NCBI GenBank assembly: GCA_025024175.1
Contig: QCXZ01000001.1
Coordinates: forward strand, 31,738,942-31,802,941
DNA from: Rhyzopertha dominica
Taxonomy: Eukaryota > Arthropoda > Insecta > Coleoptera > Bostrichidae
Length of the DNA stretch: 64,000 nt
Direction: 5' to 3'
The position numbers were made by a program, and so were the translations under genes. The notes under the pieces were generated by a model. That model searched no databases. It was given only the letters and a program-made list of their open reading frames with translations, and was not told the origin of the DNA. Of the stretch, positions 46,054 to 57,099 are shown piece by piece. Position 1 is the first letter of the stretch. Every line of letters begins with the position of its first letter.

Positions 46054-46086
<33 letters not shown>
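46054..46086 (-). repeat. poly(A) tail of the R1-clade LINE
   Basis: Thirty-three consecutive T on the plus strand, that is a poly(A) tail in the LINE's reading direction, directly after its 3' untranslated region. Confidence 0.88.
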
Positions 46087-46436
46087 CATTTATTACCACA
46101 CAAGCTACATAACCCGTTGCCTGACAATTTATAACGGGTTGTCTTATCCTCAACATTTTTGTTTTTACAAAAGTAGAACATTTCGCGCACTTATTACCGT
46201 ACTGTATTGTTCCCTTTTTTTTAGTCCTAATTTTAATGGTAAGAGTAAAGCTATCTCTAATAATTACAACTAAATTATTATTCTACTAAACCCGTCATTT
46301 CCGGTGGACACCAGGGTTCCAGGATGTTATCCGGTCCCGAGCACACACCTTGCCGATTAATTCTTGGTCCAGGTTATCCAGACGAGTCACCTGATGTGAC
46401 GACCCTACGGAACCCGAACCTTCTATCCAATCAGTA

Positions 46437-47655
46437 TTATTGTCTTCCTCTATAACGCTCGAACTGCGAGCCGGACACCTCATCCGCTAGTCTACACAAC
46501 ACTTCCAGCTTTTGCGGATCTCTCAGTATGGCTACGGTGTCTACAGTACCCAGCCGCCTTCTCAGCTCATATACCTCAGGATCCGCCAGAGCGCAGGCGT
46601 ACACTGCATGCTCGGGAGTCCCGAGCTCACCGCACTCGCATTCTGGAGTTTCCTTCCTTCCAAAACGGTGTAGGTTCTGTGGGTATGGGCCGTGGCCCGA
46701 CAGGAAATGTACAAGTCCTCTTGTCGGCACTATATAGTCTGCATTTCTTCTACCAATGATGGTAGGGAAAAACATCCTTACTCTTGCGCCTTTCTGACTA
46801 CTTCCCCATTCTCTTTGCCATTCCTGCATCACCACGTCCCATACCTCTCTCTTTGTGCTCGCCTGCATACCCAGCACCCCCTGCACTTTGTCTTGCCTTC
46901 CCCTCCGCAGCCAGTAACACGCTGCCCTCCTTCTTATCTCCAGGTCCATGGGGATCGTGTCCGTCAAGACAGCCAGGGCGTCGAAGGACACCGTCGAAAA
47001 GGCACCGGTCACCCGAACGAGGACCCCCCTCTGCATTCTCCTTATGTGCTGTTTTGGTTTCACCAGTAGCAGTCGGTGTGCCCACATACTGGCTCCGTAT
47101 CCGGCCATTGATGCCATTACCACACTCATATACAACTTTATTGCGGGCAGCGGAATTCTGTACCGCCTGCTTGCCATACTTAAGATCTTCTGCATCAGTC
47201 TCGATGTTTTCCCACATGTTTGCTCTATGTGGACTTGGAAGTTTAGTCTTTCGTCCAGCATTACTCCCAAGTATTTGTTCACTTGTTGCCTCTGTATGTG
47301 CTGTCCATTAAGACTGACTGCAGGGTCCCTCAGAAGCCTTCCCTTCATCAAGGCGCATCGTGTCTTTGCCGCGGCTACTTTCATTTTATTTTGGTTGCAC
47401 CATGCTGACAATGTCCTCATGGCGTCCGCAGCTTTATACTCCAGTTCTCTCCTGGAGTCACCTAGTATCAATACTGCAAGGTCATCCGCGTAGGCTATTG
47501 TCGCCGCGACACTTCGACTTCGGTCCAGCTCCCTCAACAACACGTCCATCATTATGTCCCAGAAGATCGGTCCGCAGATCGATCCCTGGGGACACCCTTT
47601 TGTAATATGCTTCGCCACGGCTTCCCCCGGACACCGCAGCACAACATATCTATCA
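46437..47655 (-). pseudogene. R1-clade LINE ORF2, C-terminal 400 residues (truncated)
   Basis: An uninterrupted frame of about 401 codons. It begins inside the RT domain with CPGEAVAKHITKGCPQGS (motif B), has AYADDL (motif C, residues 51-54) and NKYLGVMLDE (thumb start). It ends with the long R1-type C-terminal region and a zinc-finger-like CECGELGTPEHAVYAC (residues ~335-350). Upstream endonuclease and RT N-terminal parts are absent because of truncation, so it cannot act alone. The lack of stops suggests a fairly young copy. The many open frames on the opposite strand over 46528-47605 are mirror frames. Confidence 0.9.
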
Positions 47656-47682
47656 GTTGTGCTGCGGTGTCCGGGGGAAGCC
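47619..47682. repeat. 27-bp perfect inverted repeat at LINE 5' junction
   Basis: The arms 47619-47645 and 47656-47682 are perfect reverse complements around a 10-base loop. The inner side belongs to the LINE; the outer arm is a copied, inverted piece of it. This is a snap-back at the point where reverse transcription ended, or an assembly or cloning artefact. Confidence 0.92.
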
Positions 47683-47768
47683 CGTACATCCTAAGTAGTA
47701 GTACATCCTAATAACGTGGTAGTACAATTTGCTTTGCACTATCTCATCAAACTTTATACGCTATAGGT

Positions 47769-48663
47769 ATTAGTGCTGACGTAGGTGTCGGCCATTCTTT
47801 TGCGCTACGTCAAAGTCCTGGATCAAAACAAGCCGAGTTGCCATAACGTGCGTAACGGAGCTCAGGGTTGGTTGCAATTTTGTAGCTTTAAAAGAATATT
47901 TAAAAGTGCTACTGTGTATGTTTGGGTATCTTATATTCCTTCGTTTTACTTCGCAAGTAGTTACAAACCGAAATTACATTTAGTTACAACGTATTGTTGA
48001 AAAGCTTAACCTAAATATGTGCGTGTGTAAAGCATTGCAATAGATGTTGTAGCAGAAAATGGTAACGTGCTAAGTCCTTGGACGCTCTCGTTATAATGAG
48101 AGAGAAATTTATAAACATTAGAAAACAATAGATTGCAATTGAATGTAATTTCGGTTTGTAATGCATAATGTATAAATGAAAGGCATAAATCACTCCAAAA
48201 TACACGGTAACGCTACAAAATATTGTTTTAATCTATAATTTTGCTCTGAACAATGAATGTTACTGTGTATTTTTTAGTGGTAATTTAGTAAGTATTACAA
48301 TAAAAAATACTTTAGTTGCTATCTATTGTTGAAAAACAACCTAAAAGAAGTGCCGTGAAGTACATCTTTCTCCCTCATAACGAAAATGATTTTCTGGTAA
48401 AAACTTGTTCTACACACGTACTTAGTGTATGTTAAGCTTTTCAACAATACATTGTAACTAAATGTAATTTGGATTTGAAATACTCGCTAAGTAAAGCGAA
48501 GGAGTCTAGGCAATTCAAACATTCACAGTAGCACTTTAACATATACTTTTAACACTAAATATTACACCAAACACAGAACTCCCTTACGCACGTTTTGACA
48601 ACTTGTTTTGATCCGGGATCTTGGTGTACCTCAGCAACATGGCCGACATCTACGTCACACTAA
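47769..48663. mobile_element. foldback element, ~0.9 kb, two long diverged arms
   Basis: The left half (47769-48220) and right half (48240-48663) are reverse complements along almost their whole length with indels. Shared cores: GATCAAAACAAG, AACGTGCGTAA, AAAGTGCTACTGTG, AAATTACATTTAGTTACAA and TATTGTTGAAAAGCTTAAC. Outer ends share TAGTG and GACGTAG. The transcript would form a ~430-bp hairpin. The small open frames inside (47785-48000, 48011-48205) come from the arms and have no motif. Confidence 0.8.
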
Positions 48664-49215
48664 TATAGCATATTCACAGAGAAATCCTCCTACGCTTCCT
48701 CACATCCTCTCCAAGGAATATTNAACCACTTTAATCTCAGGTTATTTGCAATACCTAGCCCGTCTGCATTCTTTACCGTATATCCATTCACTCCACTAGT
48801 CCTGATGCCCAGCATCACTCACATCCATAAAGGAAATACGCGACGGTCGACCATAACCGCCCGTTGTCTTCTTGGTGACGTATGAATGCATTTCCCGGAC
48901 ACCGGAGCCACTTAAGCGACAAAATGTCGACGTATTCGTCCGAACGGCCATCGATAGATGACATGGAAGATTGCACGGATCCACGGCGGGCGGGATGTAA
49001 TCCGTAAAGTGAAAACGGGCATACGTTATTATGGGTTCGAGAGAAAAATGCGGGGACAAAAATGCACAAGTTCCTTCTGTCAAACACCTGCGAATGTATG
49101 TCACTTACACAAGGGATGCCACAATTGTACCTGGCTAAGTGGACGGCAACAACAATCTTTTTGAAGCTTATAGTGATAAACTTAATAAACCTGTTCGATT
49201 TTGATTTGATAATTC
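48664..49215. other. unassigned spacer with GC-rich patch
   Basis: The segment 48790-49140 is GC-richer and non-repetitive, with open frames on both strands (48796-49104 -, 48958-49164 +) and no motif. It may be host DNA between elements. Confidence 0.3.
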
Positions 49216-50640
49216 CCATTTAATAATAATAATAATGCCTTTTATTAATAAGTACAGAAAGAGAAAATAGAGATTTCCATAATTTAAGTAAAGAATGGCG
49301 AAGAGCAAAAGTAAATATGCAATTCAAACAGCAACTATCAATTCCCCTTCCTTCTCTAATCCCTTTTACACCCCACAGTCAAATAATAACGAAAACAAAA
49401 GAAAAAAACTAAAGATAATAAAAATACAACATAAGCACAGAAGCTACAACAAATCCAGCAGTAATCACCTTAAGGCTACATTTGAATGCGCTACAGAAAG
49501 TGTCTTTAATTCATTAGGTATTCCGTTGTGCAGTCTACCAGAAGCGTAAGAATAACTTTTTTTCGAAAAAGAGTGTCGATGGATTGAAATAGGAAGAAAA
49601 TCTTTTCGACGAATGTTAATATTATGCACATCAGCTCTAAAGCGAATTTTATTATACAAACATGATGGTGTTTTGCTCATATTATTTATTTTTTATTTTA
49701 ACTCCAAAAATAAACGAAGACATGTATTTTGTACAACCTGGATTTGCCTTTTATCATTCCTACGGAGACAAGAACCCTACAGACACTCACAGTAANTAAA
49801 ACGCGACAANACCAAACTTTCACAGAGAAGTATCTTNGATTTGCGGTCCAGTTGTTTTCTGACGATACATATTNAATNTCAAATTCTTAAAGGCTTTCTG
49901 AATTAGATGCCTAGCGTGTAAACTAAAATTTAGATTAATATCAAACATAACTCCCACATTTTTTTGCAGCCTCAACACATAGCAATTTAACACAATTTAC
50001 AGAAATCATTAAACGACCCAACACTGGATTTCTAGACACACCTCCAGACGACTTACCAAATAACATCAGAATATACTTATTAGGATTTATTATCATTGCG
50101 TGCTTCCTTGCCAGATCACAAAGGGCCTGCAAATGCATATTTATCCTGTGAATGGCCCAATTAATATCATGCCCATCAAACTGAAGATAAAATTGAGTAT
50201 CATCAGCGTAAAGCTGACACCGACAATGTTAAATGCCACCTACAATCACAGACGTGTAAATACTAAACAACAATGGCTCCAATAAGGACCCTTGTAGCAC
50301 ACCACACACAGGAAATCAGGCCCCAGACATTTCAATGCCAATCAGCACAAATTGTCTCCTATCGCGAAGATAGCTACCCAACAACCTTACAGCCGATGAT
50401 TCCATGATGATATGGGTCTTACTAAGAGGTCTTCCAAAGCTCCGGAAATATGTCATGCCCAATTGCATAATTAACAATGTGTTAGATAAGGTGTAATCTG
50501 GCATACTATATTTTATAATATCTATTGACATGCCATCGACACCGGAGGCATTGGATGTTATACAATTTACTATTTTAATTAGCTCATCCTCATTCACAAA
50601 CAAAAACTCTATCATTCCTCCTCCCCTAGTCTCTCATTTA
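49216..50640 (-). mobile_element. CR1/Jockey-like LINE, RT to 3' end (relic)
   Basis: The minus strand gives, in order: EDELIKIVNCITSNASGVDG (RT start, 50600-50540), LLGSYLRDRRQFV, VCGVLQGSLLEPLLF (motif B, ~50310), LYADDTQFYLQF (motif C, YADD at 50210-50199) and CDLARKHAMIINPNK. Near the end it gives FRADVHNINIRRKD and YASGRLHNGIPNEL (49500-49660), then a stop and a short ATT microsatellite tail (49219-49234), as CR1-like elements often end. Numerous frame breaks and N bases. The 5' end is lost near 50640. A separate lineage from the R1-clade element next to it. Confidence 0.82.
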
Positions 50641-51128
50641 AATAAATAAATTAAAAAACCATTTTAAGATAGCATGTGGGAAATATCTGATTTGATATCT
50701 GTTTGCTACCATCGAGTAATTACCGATTGTGGCTGCGAATTTACCCCTGACAATATTTCCTTACATAGTAGCACTCTTTTAAGAAGACCTGTTTCACATT
50801 ATATATTAATTTATTTACTAACAGGTGTTCCGCTTTCACTAACTCTGCGGCTTGTTTATTCCCATGTAATGGACACGTAATGTGGATTTCCTGCTATAAA
50901 ATATTTGACAATATTGACACCGTTACCAAATATAAGATTGCATTATATAACAATATTTAATACTAGTTTTCTAGAATCTGATTGACAAGAAAAACATTGA
51001 AGTAGACTGCTGAATAAAGTAAGATACAGTTACTTGTTTTATCTTCTTTTAGGGCTTCGTTCATCAAATGATGTAAAAGTAAGTTTTGTTTATCGTGGTC
51101 TTAATTTCTTCATGAGAGATGGATGATA
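50641..51128. other. unassigned spacer
   Basis: AT-rich sequence between the LINE and the TIR element. A 68-codon frame (50674-50880) has no motif. Confidence 0.35.
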
Positions 51129-52098
51129 TGTCGTAGGCATGTTGCAACAGTAGGCGTTTTATGAAATGCCTAGGCTCTTCGAAAATAACTGGGCTAAATG
51201 TAAAATGAAGCAATAAGCAGCATGATTTGACGTTGCGCCTGATACATGCGTGTTTCGGGATATTTTAAAATAATACCACTCTCCGTTGTCAAAAGATTTT
51301 ATTAAAGATATAATTACAGAAGTGGATTTAGAAAAAGTAATTGGCGCACCACTTAATGCTATAGACACAAACGATATTCCACCAGATAATAAAGAAATCA
51401 ATTTATCTGTTTTTTTTAATTGACGACGTAATGCTTTCAACTGTCACTATATGTACCCTAGAAAATGTTGACAGTCAAGTGACTGAAGAAGTTACGTTTT
51501 GCAAGTTTTTAAGACATAGATATTTTATATTCTGTTTTACACTTATGTTTGTATTGTATGTTTAAATGGAAACTTATGCAAACGGATTCCTAAATTAATC
51601 ATCGCGTTTGTGAGAATAACATTTTGCATTTGTTTAGAAAAATATTTTTTTCACATATAAGTACCTATGTATGTATTTTTATAGTGTTTAAATATAGGTA
51701 GGTACCAAAACAGATGCCCAAAATTTTCATTTATCAGAATGACATGTTTTTGGAAACGTGTATTTCCTGTTTTGTATTCACATAATGTATTTTCGTGTGT
51801 TTAAATAAATACGTCAACAGATAAATTTTCGATAAATTATCGGAATTATGTTTGCGCTCTTTTTATAAAACGCCAGATTAAGGTCGGCTCATTGTAGAAC
51901 AGTGCTTGAGAGTGCCATTGCTTTAGAATACGCTGAAATTCGCATACGCTTTTCGTAAAACGCCTAGACGTATGGTAAAACGCCTAAATGTACCAGGCGC
52001 AACGTCAAATCATGCTCCTTATTGCTTCATTTTATATTTAGCCCAGTCATTTTCGAAAAGTCTAGTGAAACGCCTGTTTTTGCAATATGCCTACAACA
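51129..52098. mobile_element. 970-bp element with ~115-bp terminal inverted repeats
   Basis: The left arm starts TGTCGTAGGCATGTTGCAA; the right arm ends with the complement of TGTTGTAGGCATATTGCAA. Homology of the arms runs for about 115 bp (51129-51245 and 51985-52098), about 85% by eye, sharing GACTGGGCTAAAT-like and CATGATTTGACGTTGCGCC cores. AGGCGTTTTA recurs several times within the arms. The middle has a short coding-like stretch (KDFIKDIITEVDLEKVI, plus, ~51295-51345) of unknown family. No transposase is complete. Target duplication unresolved. Confidence 0.75.
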
Positions 52099-52685
52099 GG
52101 TATACTACGTCTACATGATTCATATGGGGTGTTGTTGCAGTACTTGGCTTAATTATTTTCTTCGAGTTTTAAAGTACCTACATGTATGAAATATAAAGAG
52201 CTAAGCCGGTACTATTAATATACATAGTAAATTATATTTTTTTCTGCAAATACTTATAGCTTTCCACCAAGCCTGTATTATGATTTTAAACGATACACCG
52301 AAAATCGCAGCAACAATTATGAAACTTTTGTACTGCAAGAAATTAGATATCGAAAAAAGTTATATTTACAAACTCCTTCAAAATTGCTGAATTTTGTATA
52401 GCTCGATAAACAAAAAATTGTGTGAAAAATCGTGTTTTAAGCAAATGTCAAAAAACGTTATCAAAGCAGATTCTGCATTATTCATATGATGATAACTTAA
52501 TAGGAGATAAAGTGACCTACGTTTTTTCTTTTTTTATGCCAGTTTGAAGTACCTACCTTTCAACAAGCTAAAGGTCTACCTTTATAATAGCAGCTTCATT
52601 TTAATTTGCAAGCATACGAATTAAAGTCTCAATGGCTGCGGCCATCGACGTTTATTCAATAACCTTCACCGTGGAGAAAACCAGT
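52099..52685. other. unassigned spacer
   Basis: AT-rich sequence; nothing recognised. Confidence 0.35.
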
Positions 52686-52689
52686 CCAC

Positions 52690-53120
52690 AGTAGAGCTAG
52701 TTCGCGCAAAAGAGCCGTTCGTTTCAATAGTTCGTTCGCGAACGATTTACCAACCATACAACACACCTCAGCCGTAGCAGCTATATTACCTATACACTCT
52801 ACACGTACGTTCGAGCCAGCGATCAGCGCTCACGCCTTACACGCGAAGAGCTGAAACATTAGCTGTTCGTTCGCGAACGACCAACTTTCAATGTCACGAC
52901 CAGTGCGCGCAGTTCTCACCCGCCAGTCATTCCTTTTAATACAGTTCGTTCGCGACCGACCCAACTTTGACTACACCGTTTAGCGGTCAGCGCTCAGGTC
53001 TTACGCGTGTATAGCTGAAACTAGTTCGTTCGTGAACGACAAACTTTCAATGACATGAACTAGTTCGCGCAGTTCTCACCCGAGAGCCATTCTTTTTAAC
53101 AGTTCGTTCGCGACCTTGTT
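52690..53120. repeat. cluster of palindrome TCGTTCGCGAACGA with ~175-bp repeat
   Basis: AGTTCGTTCGCGAACGA or near variants occur at 52731, 52867, 52943, 53023 and 53101. Between them longer blocks repeat: CAGCGCTCA...CTTAC.CG (52825, 52988), CAACTTTCAATG.CA (52884, 53042) and GCGCAGTTCTCACCCG (52908, 53072). The larger unit is about 160-175 bp and present roughly twice plus a partial. CpG is strongly enriched against the surroundings. No coding. Confidence 0.75.
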
Positions 53121-54191
53121 GATCTCTAGTCCACAGTCTCCAAGTTAGTTAAAAAAATAAAATAAATTGGACATATGCATAGAAGACATACAAACGTAAA
53201 GAACATGTTGTTTTCATCATAGTCCCCAATACATAAGTTGGCAACAGAGTTTGTTAAACCAAATACATAATACGTAGCTTACAGGAATTATTATAATTGT
53301 CATTACCATCTACCTACTTAGTGTGTACCGTTATCTACAGAACAAAACCATCGGAAGAAGCGAATTCAATATTTCTGGCTAGAATCGTATATTTAGACGC
53401 CTTTTGGCGCTTTCAGGGTTCTTCCTTCTACCGAAAATTTTCTTTTTATTATCGATGGTTTTCGTATCGAACCTCCATAATTAAATAGTGGAGAGGTTGA
53501 GATGGAGTAGGCATTGGAATTCAGCATAAACAATTAACAATTAAAAAGATCATGTATTCAGCGAGCATCGTCAAAATAACTTGTAAACCAAAATAGTACA
53601 TACTATTTAGGGAGTCCAAGTTTATTATTATTTCAAGTTTAATATACATAACACAATCATATTGGTTTTGGTCTATTTCTCAAAAACTAAGAAAAAACTA
53701 TCCTCATCTGTTCCGGTCCACAAATTTATCTAAAAAATAGAACACGTTCGGGAAAACTTATCTCTACAGCTTAAATAGTAGCCGCGGGATGGCACAGTCA
53801 CTTGACTTCAAACAAATTTTAACGAACCTGTGAAATAGCTTCAAATAAATAATATGCAAACATAGTTTGCATACCAGATTCCGGTTTGTGGAATGTAAGT
53901 TCATGTATGTGTGCATAATTTCTCCACATTTGGAAGGCAAATATAACATGCTTGGTGCTCCGTACATAGAAAGCACTTAGCCCGCTAATACTCCGTACTT
54001 CGTTGAAGCCTATGTAAATATAGAAAATGTATGTTGGCATAGCATTTGCAGATGTATCACACTATCCTCGGAAGTATTTGTCGTACAGGTTATCAGTATA
54101 TATAAGTCACGTAAATAATGCTCAAAGGCAGACGCTGTTGTCAGCTTATTAACAACAAAAAGTACTATTACTCTGCCAGAAATATCGTGTC
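53121..54191. other. unassigned region
   Basis: AT-rich, short frames without motif (for example 53764-54040 minus). Nothing supported. Confidence 0.35.
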
Positions 54192-55744
54192 ATCAAGAAA
54201 ATTTGGCATCGAGTCACCCATGAAATCGAAATCGTATATCTTTCAAGATTGATACGCTTATTTCTGGTGTCTAAAGTTACGACATTTGCAGGTTTAATAA
54301 AATAAATTGCAGTTTATGAATACTTAATATCATTAATGTTTTTTGCGTTCATATTTAGATTGAAACTGCTGTCAATTAAATTTATTTTCAACAGTCAATT
54401 AAAAACAAATTAATTTTAATTAAAATGTATCACTCACAAGTAACTTGAACTACAACCCAGGTAGTGGACACTCTCATATTAGATAACCGTAAACGCTATT
54501 GCTGCAACCAACTATACACGATTACTGTTATGGATACAACATTCATAGATGGCACTCTGTGCTGTGTGTGAAGCACGGCTAACGCATGCACGCGGGATTG
54601 CGTTTAAATCAAGGTATGTTCAAATCAAGTTGATGTCACGCTTTGATATCTAGCAAAAAATTGTCGCAAGTTCCCAACGTACCTACTTATACAATATTTT
54701 AATATGTTATAGTTATTATTATTTTGCAACCTGTTAACCTTTTTGGTGGCATTTTCATGTTTAAAGTTACAGGTATGTAGTATATTGTGACATTGAAGTT
54801 GAATACAAAGAAGGTAAGACATTTGCTTTAATTTTGTACCTTGAAAAGTGTTAAAATTGTTAGTTTCGAAAATGCCGAAGGTATCACACAGAAAAACTGT
54901 GCGGTAAAGAACTATAGTAATAAATACTTAACAAACTTAAATATCACATTTCACCACTTCCCAAGAGAAGGTGCCATGTGTGAAGAACAGGTAAAACGAA
55001 CAAACAATTTGGACGTGCAGTCTCGCAGCCTTACATCCATTCGAGCATCATTTGTGGTATGTGGAGAATACTTTCTAGCTAATTGCTTTTAAATGCCAGA
55101 GCAAAATAAACTAAATAGAAGAGTAGTTCCCACACTATAAATAATAAACAATGGTGCAAGATAAACATTGTTTTTGAATCTTATTTCTGGTAATTACATT
55201 TACAATTCAAATAATTAGCAGTTTTTTAAAACCTCGCATTTCCTTTGCCACTATTTTACACGAAACGAAGAAAACAACCCTATTAGTTGTTATTTAAAGT
55301 AAACCTTTCTGACTTAACTTTTTATGAAGTACACATTTGCGTACAAAGTCAGCATAATATAAAAAAGTTAAGTTAGACATGCTTACATAAATTAAAAAGA
55401 CTGTTTTCTTAATTTCCTGTAAAATAGTGGGCAAAGTAGATACTAGGTTTTAAAATTAAGGTAAGAAATAAACGTCAAAATAAATGACATTTGTATGACT
55501 CGGAGTTTCTGATTTATCGGCTACACCTGCTGGTCGTTTCATTAATGTAGTTCACATACAACATTCACAGATGGCGCTGTAACTCATTCCACAAAATTTA
55601 TCAACACTGGCCATTCTTGTTTACTGATATTCTTTGCTACAACCTAACCTCACTTTTGCACAAGTTTTTCCAGAAGTAATAATTTAGCCGTGTGGTTCTA
55701 TCATCGACATATCTAAGGCTGACTCGATGCCAAATTTTCTTGAT
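54192..55744. mobile_element. 1.55-kb TIR element enclosing a THAP relic
   Basis: The outer 25 bases at 54192-54216 (ATCAAGAAAATTTGGC...) are the exact reverse complement of 55720-55744. The pair encloses a THAP-domain-like frame (54841-55092). A subterminal motif ACATTCAYAGATGGCRCT occurs near both ends in direct orientation (54540, 55560). THAP-type zinc fingers bind the ends of P-element-type transposons, so this may be a deleted member of such a family. No transposase catalytic part was recognised and no target duplication found. Confidence 0.7.
54841..55092 (+). pseudogene. THAP-type zinc-finger relic
   Basis: The frame (83 codons) reads KNCAVKNYSNKYLTN, ITFHHFPREGAMCEEQVKR, then SIRASFVVCGEYFLANCF. 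Layout equals a THAP domain: Cys-x4-Cys, F-H-x-F-P, a Trp, and a final Cys-x2-His-F. Here the second Cys and the His read Tyr, and the Trp reads Gln, so zinc binding would fail. A typical initiating MPK is present at 54872 but one base out of frame. The surrounding 25-bp TIRs suggest it is the N-terminus of a transposase. The remainder of that protein is absent or unreadable. Confidence 0.65.
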
Positions 55745-56060
55745 CGCACTTTAGTTCCTCTACAAATTTAGGGCTTAATTGCTGCAGCTAAAGAAGAAAA
55801 CGTATGTCTCGTAGCCAACTGGAAGATGTGCCCTTATTCTCTTCAGAGAACATACACTCCTTACCTATAATATAATATAGTAATAATAGTAATATAATAG
55901 TATTGTTTGCAGATTAATCTCTGTCTCTATTTAAAGTTAGTAAATCATGTGTTCAAACTGTCTTGATACGCAGCTTCTAGCTGACACATGTGTAGACAAA
56001 TTGTCTTGTCTTTATCTTTGGATGTAGAAGTGTCGTATCAAGCAGACAGAGGCGCTGATA
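55745..56060. other. unassigned spacer
   Basis: Between two elements; short AT-rich runs (TAATAATAGTAATATAATAG at 55881) and nothing coding. Confidence 0.4.
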
Positions 56061-56063
56061 AAA

Positions 56064-56268
56064 TGTCGCCACTAAAGTCACTAGATAGATAAAGTACCGC
56101 AATTGTCCGCCATTTTAGAGTAAAATAGCAGCGGTAAATGTAAATGTTTATGTGGAAGACGGGATCAAACCTATTTGGTTTCTATGGTTTTAGTTTCATC
56201 CGCCATTTTAGTGCAAAAATATGGACAATGAATTGCGGTACTGTAATATATTTAGTGACTGTAGTCGC
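56064..56268. mobile_element. small MITE candidate, ~200 bp
   Basis: Left arm GTCGCCACTAAAGTCACTAG...AGTACCGCAATT (56064-56105) is inverted at 56225-56268 with substitutions and an indel. CGCCATTTTAG is also inverted and repeated inside (56109, 56200). No coding; the 60-codon frame 56144-56326 is incidental. Confidence 0.6.
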
Positions 56269-56273
56269 CACTA

Positions 56274-56304
56274 AAGTCCCTAATAGGTATATACTTAGGG
56301 ACTT
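56274..56304. repeat. hairpin AAGTCCCTAA / TTAGGGACTT
   Basis: Perfect 10-bp arms with an 11-base AT-rich loop lie immediately right of the MITE. The sequence overlaps the MITE's terminal motif (ACTAAAGTCCC), so it may be its true end or a nested repeat. Confidence 0.6.
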
Positions 56305-57095
56305 GAGTCGCCGCGAATTGTATTAAGGGGTGTAATTTTATCCATCACTTTTGTGACACTCTGAATATACATCTCAAGTAATCTACTTCGAAATTATTAA
56401 TATTGAAGTTTTTCTAATCGAATAATCCCAACCGCACATTTCCACCAGTAAAATGTCCTGACTATCGAAACTAGTGCTAATTCCATAATTTCCGCCGGTT
56501 TTAATCACATTAGAAATTATCTGTTGAACTAGTTTTCATACTTTTCCGGTGCAAAATTGAACATTACCCCCAGGGCATGGCAGAAACTTGCTAAACTGGA
56601 AAATTGAATCAGCCAAATGGAATAACAAATTGCACTATCATAACTAGCATGATTATTTGGATTACAGTGTGCGCCCCGATTATAATTAATTAGCTCTAAT
56701 TCGCTGTACACGTACACGTGTAAACAAGGTTCGGTAAAATATTTGGGCCGTCAGCAGTATGAAATTTGTAGCCTAAATATCGCCTGAAACCACTTAAGAA
56801 AAGCTTGATGTATACAACGGTCTCCAGATGATGCATAGAGTAATACAAAAGGAAGAACCAAGTGGAATTTTAATTGGATTAAAAAAAAGTTTTTTTTTAG
56901 TTTGGAGCCTTTGAGTTTATTTGGTTACCGCATTTATTTAGTTATTATTTATTCTTAAATTAAAAATTGAGGACCTCTATGCCGGTGAAGTGCAGAGCAG
57001 GCCACCCTATCATGCCGCTGTATTTCAAACTGTCGCTTTTGACACCCACTGACAAAGCGTGAATTGATTAAGCATCTCTATATAGTAATTTTCTG
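56305..57095. other. unassigned region
   Basis: AT-rich; no motif or repeat recognised. Confidence 0.35.
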
Positions 57096-57099
57096 TTAA

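Larger units (their letters stand above)
46054..47682 (-). mobile_element. R1-clade LINE, 5'-truncated, with poly(A) tail
   Basis: On the minus strand: a snap-back inverted segment at the broken 5' end (47682-47656), the C-terminal half of ORF2 (47642-46437), a 3' untranslated region (46436-46087) and a 33-nt poly(A) tail (T run 46054-46086 on the plus strand). This is the product of target-primed reverse transcription that stopped early. Candidate target duplication is weak (GTACAT at 46041 and 47684). Confidence 0.9.

Noticed and set aside
45934..46273. Phe-rich open frames over the poly-T tract
   Set aside because: Translation of the LINE poly(A) complement.
46528..47605. Long plus-strand open frames (up to 181 codons) across this interval
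   Set aside because: They are mirror frames of the R1-clade ORF2 on the minus strand; translations have no motif.
46041..47690. GTACAT on both sides of the R1-clade element as its target duplication
   Set aside because: Only six bases, offset from the tail by several bases, and GTACAT also occurs again at 47699; chance is likely.
54841..54880. ATG at 54872 as the real start of an intact THAP protein
   Set aside because: It is one base out of frame with the recognisable finger, so no intact protein results.
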